This document shows, one piece after another, positions 5,334-6,651 of a stretch of 6,651 bases of DNA. Origin of the DNA: Deltaproteobacteria bacterium (lineage in GTDB: Bacteria; Desulfobacterota; Syntrophobacteria; BM002). A model generated the notes under the pieces. That model ran no database searches. It saw only the letters and a program-made list of their open reading frames with translations, and was not told the origin of the DNA. The first letter of the stretch is position 1. Each line of letters opens with the position of its first letter. Made by a program: the position numbers and the translations under genes. The stretch is from the NCBI GenBank assembly GCA_020350905.1, contig CP070843.1, positions 302,384 to 309,034 of the forward strand, in the 5' to 3' direction.

Positions 5334-6401
5334 ATGAACGAGTCGAACAACCAACTCGAGCAACCAGTTCTCATTCATCACCACCCTCGGATGATGAGTA
5401 TTGTCCTCAATCGGCCACGTGTGCTGAACAGTCTCAACCTGGAAATGATTCGCTCCATTGATCATGCGCTCGACGAGATTGAGACCGATCAAAGCATGCA
5501 GTTTGTCTTACTCTCTGGTGCTGGAGAGAGGGGATTTTGCGCCGGTGGGGATATTAAAGCGCTTGCCCAGGCTGTAAAGCAAAAGGTCTCCCCAACGGCG
5601 GATCAGATCTTGGAGGAAGAATACGACCTGTGCTTGCGGCTCCATCGTTTTCCAAAACCGCTCATCGCCGTCGCTGATGGTATTACCATGGGCGCGGGAC
5701 TGGGACTGGCTGCTGCTGCTGATCTGGTGGTGGCCACAGAGCGTACTCGCATGGCTATGCCAGAGACGAGAATCGGTTTTTTCCCGGATGTTGGAGCCAC
5801 AGGGTGGATGTTTGCCAAGTGTCCGAAAGGCTACCCTGAATATCTGGGTCTTACCGGATACGAGATGGTCGGGGCAGAGGCTGTACGCGTGGGTTTTGCC
5901 AGCCACTTGGTGAAATCGGAGCGGTTGTCTGAACTCATAACAGTGGTGGAGGGATATTCGGGAACCCTTTCCCAGCTAAGATCTGATGCGGCAGAGGAAT
6001 TGCTAGCAGCGTTAGTCCATTTTTTTGAAAGCAATATCCCCATCAAACCCGAGATGGACGAGTGGGTTGCCGCCTATTTTGCTGGCAAAAGTTCCATGGT
6101 GGAGATTATAGAATCCTTGCGACAGTGTAGCATTCAAACGCAGCTATGCGACGGGATCTTTCATCGACTGGCCGAACGTTCTCCCACGGCGGTGGCAGTA
6201 ACCTTAAGGCTCCTGCGGCACAATGAGGGAAGGCAGCTGGAGGAGGTTTTCCAAGCCGATCTCAAGGCCGCCCGCTTTATTCTGGCACACCCTGATTATC
6301 TTGAGGGTGTACGAGCTCGGGTCATAGACAAGGACGACAAGCCGCAATGGCAACCAGAGAGTATTGAGGAAGTGGGGGATCTGGACGTCGAACTGTGGTG
6401 A
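5334..6401 (+). CDS. Enoyl-CoA hydratase/isomerase-family protein, 3-hydroxyisobutyryl-CoA hydrolase type
   Basis: The protein has 355 residues, longer than the 260 or so of plain enoyl-CoA hydratases and right for the HIBCH subfamily. Residues 62-77 (GAGERGFCAGGDIKAL) and 115-125 (DGITMGAGLGL) form the crotonase oxyanion-hole and CoA-binding regions. MPETRIGFFPDVGATG at 142-157 carries E144 and D152, which align with the catalytic glutamate and aspartate of human HIBCH. The C-terminal half also matches, including LAERSPTAVAVTLRLL and the late GVRARVIDKDDKPQW. HIBCH releases free 3-hydroxyisobutyrate from its CoA ester in valine breakdown; some bacterial relatives act as hydratases instead. 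No other valine or acyl-CoA gene is in view, so the true substrate is uncertain. It follows the ADP-ribosylglycohydrolase by 192 bp and may be transcribed alone. Confidence 0.88.
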   Translation: MNESNNQLEQPVLIHHHPRMMSIVLNRPRVLNSLNLEMIRSIDHALDEIETDQSMQFVLLSGAGERGFCAGGDIKALAQAVKQKVSPTADQILEEEYDLCLRLHRFPKPLIAVADGITMGAGLGLAAAADLVVATERTRMAMPETRIGFFPDVGATGWMFAKCPKGYPEYLGLTGYEMVGAEAVRVGFASHLVKSERLSELITVVEGYSGTLSQLRSDAAEELLAALVHFFESNIPIKPEMDEWVAAYFAGKSSMVEIIESLRQCSIQTQLCDGIFHRLAERSPTAVAVTLRLLRHNEGRQLEEVFQADLKAARFILAHPDYLEGVRARVIDKDDKPQWQPESIEEVGDLDVELW

Positions 6402-6452
6402 GGCGGTCCACTCTCCATAGTGCCAGTATCCGAAACGAACTAACTATGCAAG

Positions 6453-6528
6453 TGAGGAGTTAAAAACTCAACGGGGAATTACCGTTTTGAACATTTGATA
6501 GGGAAACCTGGGCCCCACCTTCAGGTGA
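6453..6528 (+). other. Cluster of small hairpins after the acyl-CoA enzyme gene
   Basis: Three short stem-loops lie in the 180-bp gap 6402-6581: GAGTT/AACTC near 6456-6468; AACGG/CCGTT near 6470-6486 followed by TTG; and CACCT/AGGTG at 6517-6528. The second, with a 5-bp stem and a short T-run, is the best candidate for a weak terminator. A 9-bp inverted pair, ATCCGAAAC (6428-6436) and GTTTCGGAT (6545-6553), also spans the gap. None is strong. Confidence 0.2.
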
Positions 6529-6581
6529 CTAGTCGAAAGGTCCAGTTTCGGATTTGTTTCGATCGATGGATTGGTGACTAT

Positions 6582-6651
6582 ATGACAGAAACGCCTTTTA
6601 TTATCGGTACTAACTACTGGCCTCAGAAAACGGCCATGTTCATGTGGCGGC
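6582..6651 (+). CDS. N-terminus of a probable glycoside hydrolase, cut by window edge
   Basis: Only 23 codons are visible, from an ATG at 6582. The segment FIIGTNYWPQKTAMFMW at residues 6-22 resembles the first strand of TIM-barrel glycoside hydrolases (GH5/cellulase or beta-galactosidase-like), which often open with G-x-NYWP and an A-M-x-x-W. There is no signal peptide at this start. The frame stays open upstream to at least a GTG at 6525, and no good Shine-Dalgarno is seen; GGA at 6568-6570 is far for one. Family assignment from so few residues is tentative. Confidence 0.45.
   Translation, partial: MTETPFIIGTNYWPQKTAMFMWR

Overview
The window looks like an ordinary chromosomal segment of a Gram-negative bacterium, most likely of the Desulfobacterota / deltaproteobacterial type. 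That placement is an inference. It rests on the IhfB-like DNA-bending protein, the class II tRNA nucleotidyltransferase carrying an HD domain, the moderate GC content, and two families of short intergenic repeats that I recall from such genomes. I cannot name a species.

Left half (1-4076), minus strand, read right to left: a class II CCA-adding/poly(A) polymerase family enzyme with an HD domain (4076-2550); a 220-bp gap holding an inverted repeat, a composite REP-like remnant and a promoter; an 80-residue protein of unknown function (2330-2088); a stand-alone left-handed beta-helix protein that keeps GlmU acetyltransferase-type residues (2061-1267), 26 bp after the small gene and probably in one operon with it; an HU/IHF protein with its own promoter (1018-740); and a class I SAM-dependent methyltransferase that starts at 488 and runs off the left edge.

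Right half (4203-6651), plus strand: an ADP-ribosylglycohydrolase of the DraG/ARH fold (4203-5141); a 192-bp gap with a tandem 14-bp repeat; an enoyl-CoA hydratase-superfamily enzyme of the 3-hydroxyisobutyryl-CoA hydrolase type (5334-6401); a 180-bp gap with small hairpins; and the first 23 codons of what resembles a glycoside hydrolase, cut by the right edge.

The two halves diverge from 4077-4202. That stretch carries a good sigma70-type promoter for the nucleotidyltransferase and an almost perfect 14-bp palindrome just downstream of its predicted start site. The genes do not form one recognisable pathway: they cover tRNA 3'-end maintenance, nucleoid structure, sugar-nucleotide-like acyl transfer, reversal of ADP-ribosylation and acyl-CoA metabolism. 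I see no CRISPR array, tRNA, rRNA, insertion sequence or phage gene, and no convincing new system. The most interesting items are the orphan beta-helix protein, the small gene that looks leaderless, the divergent regulatory region and the chimeric REP remnant.
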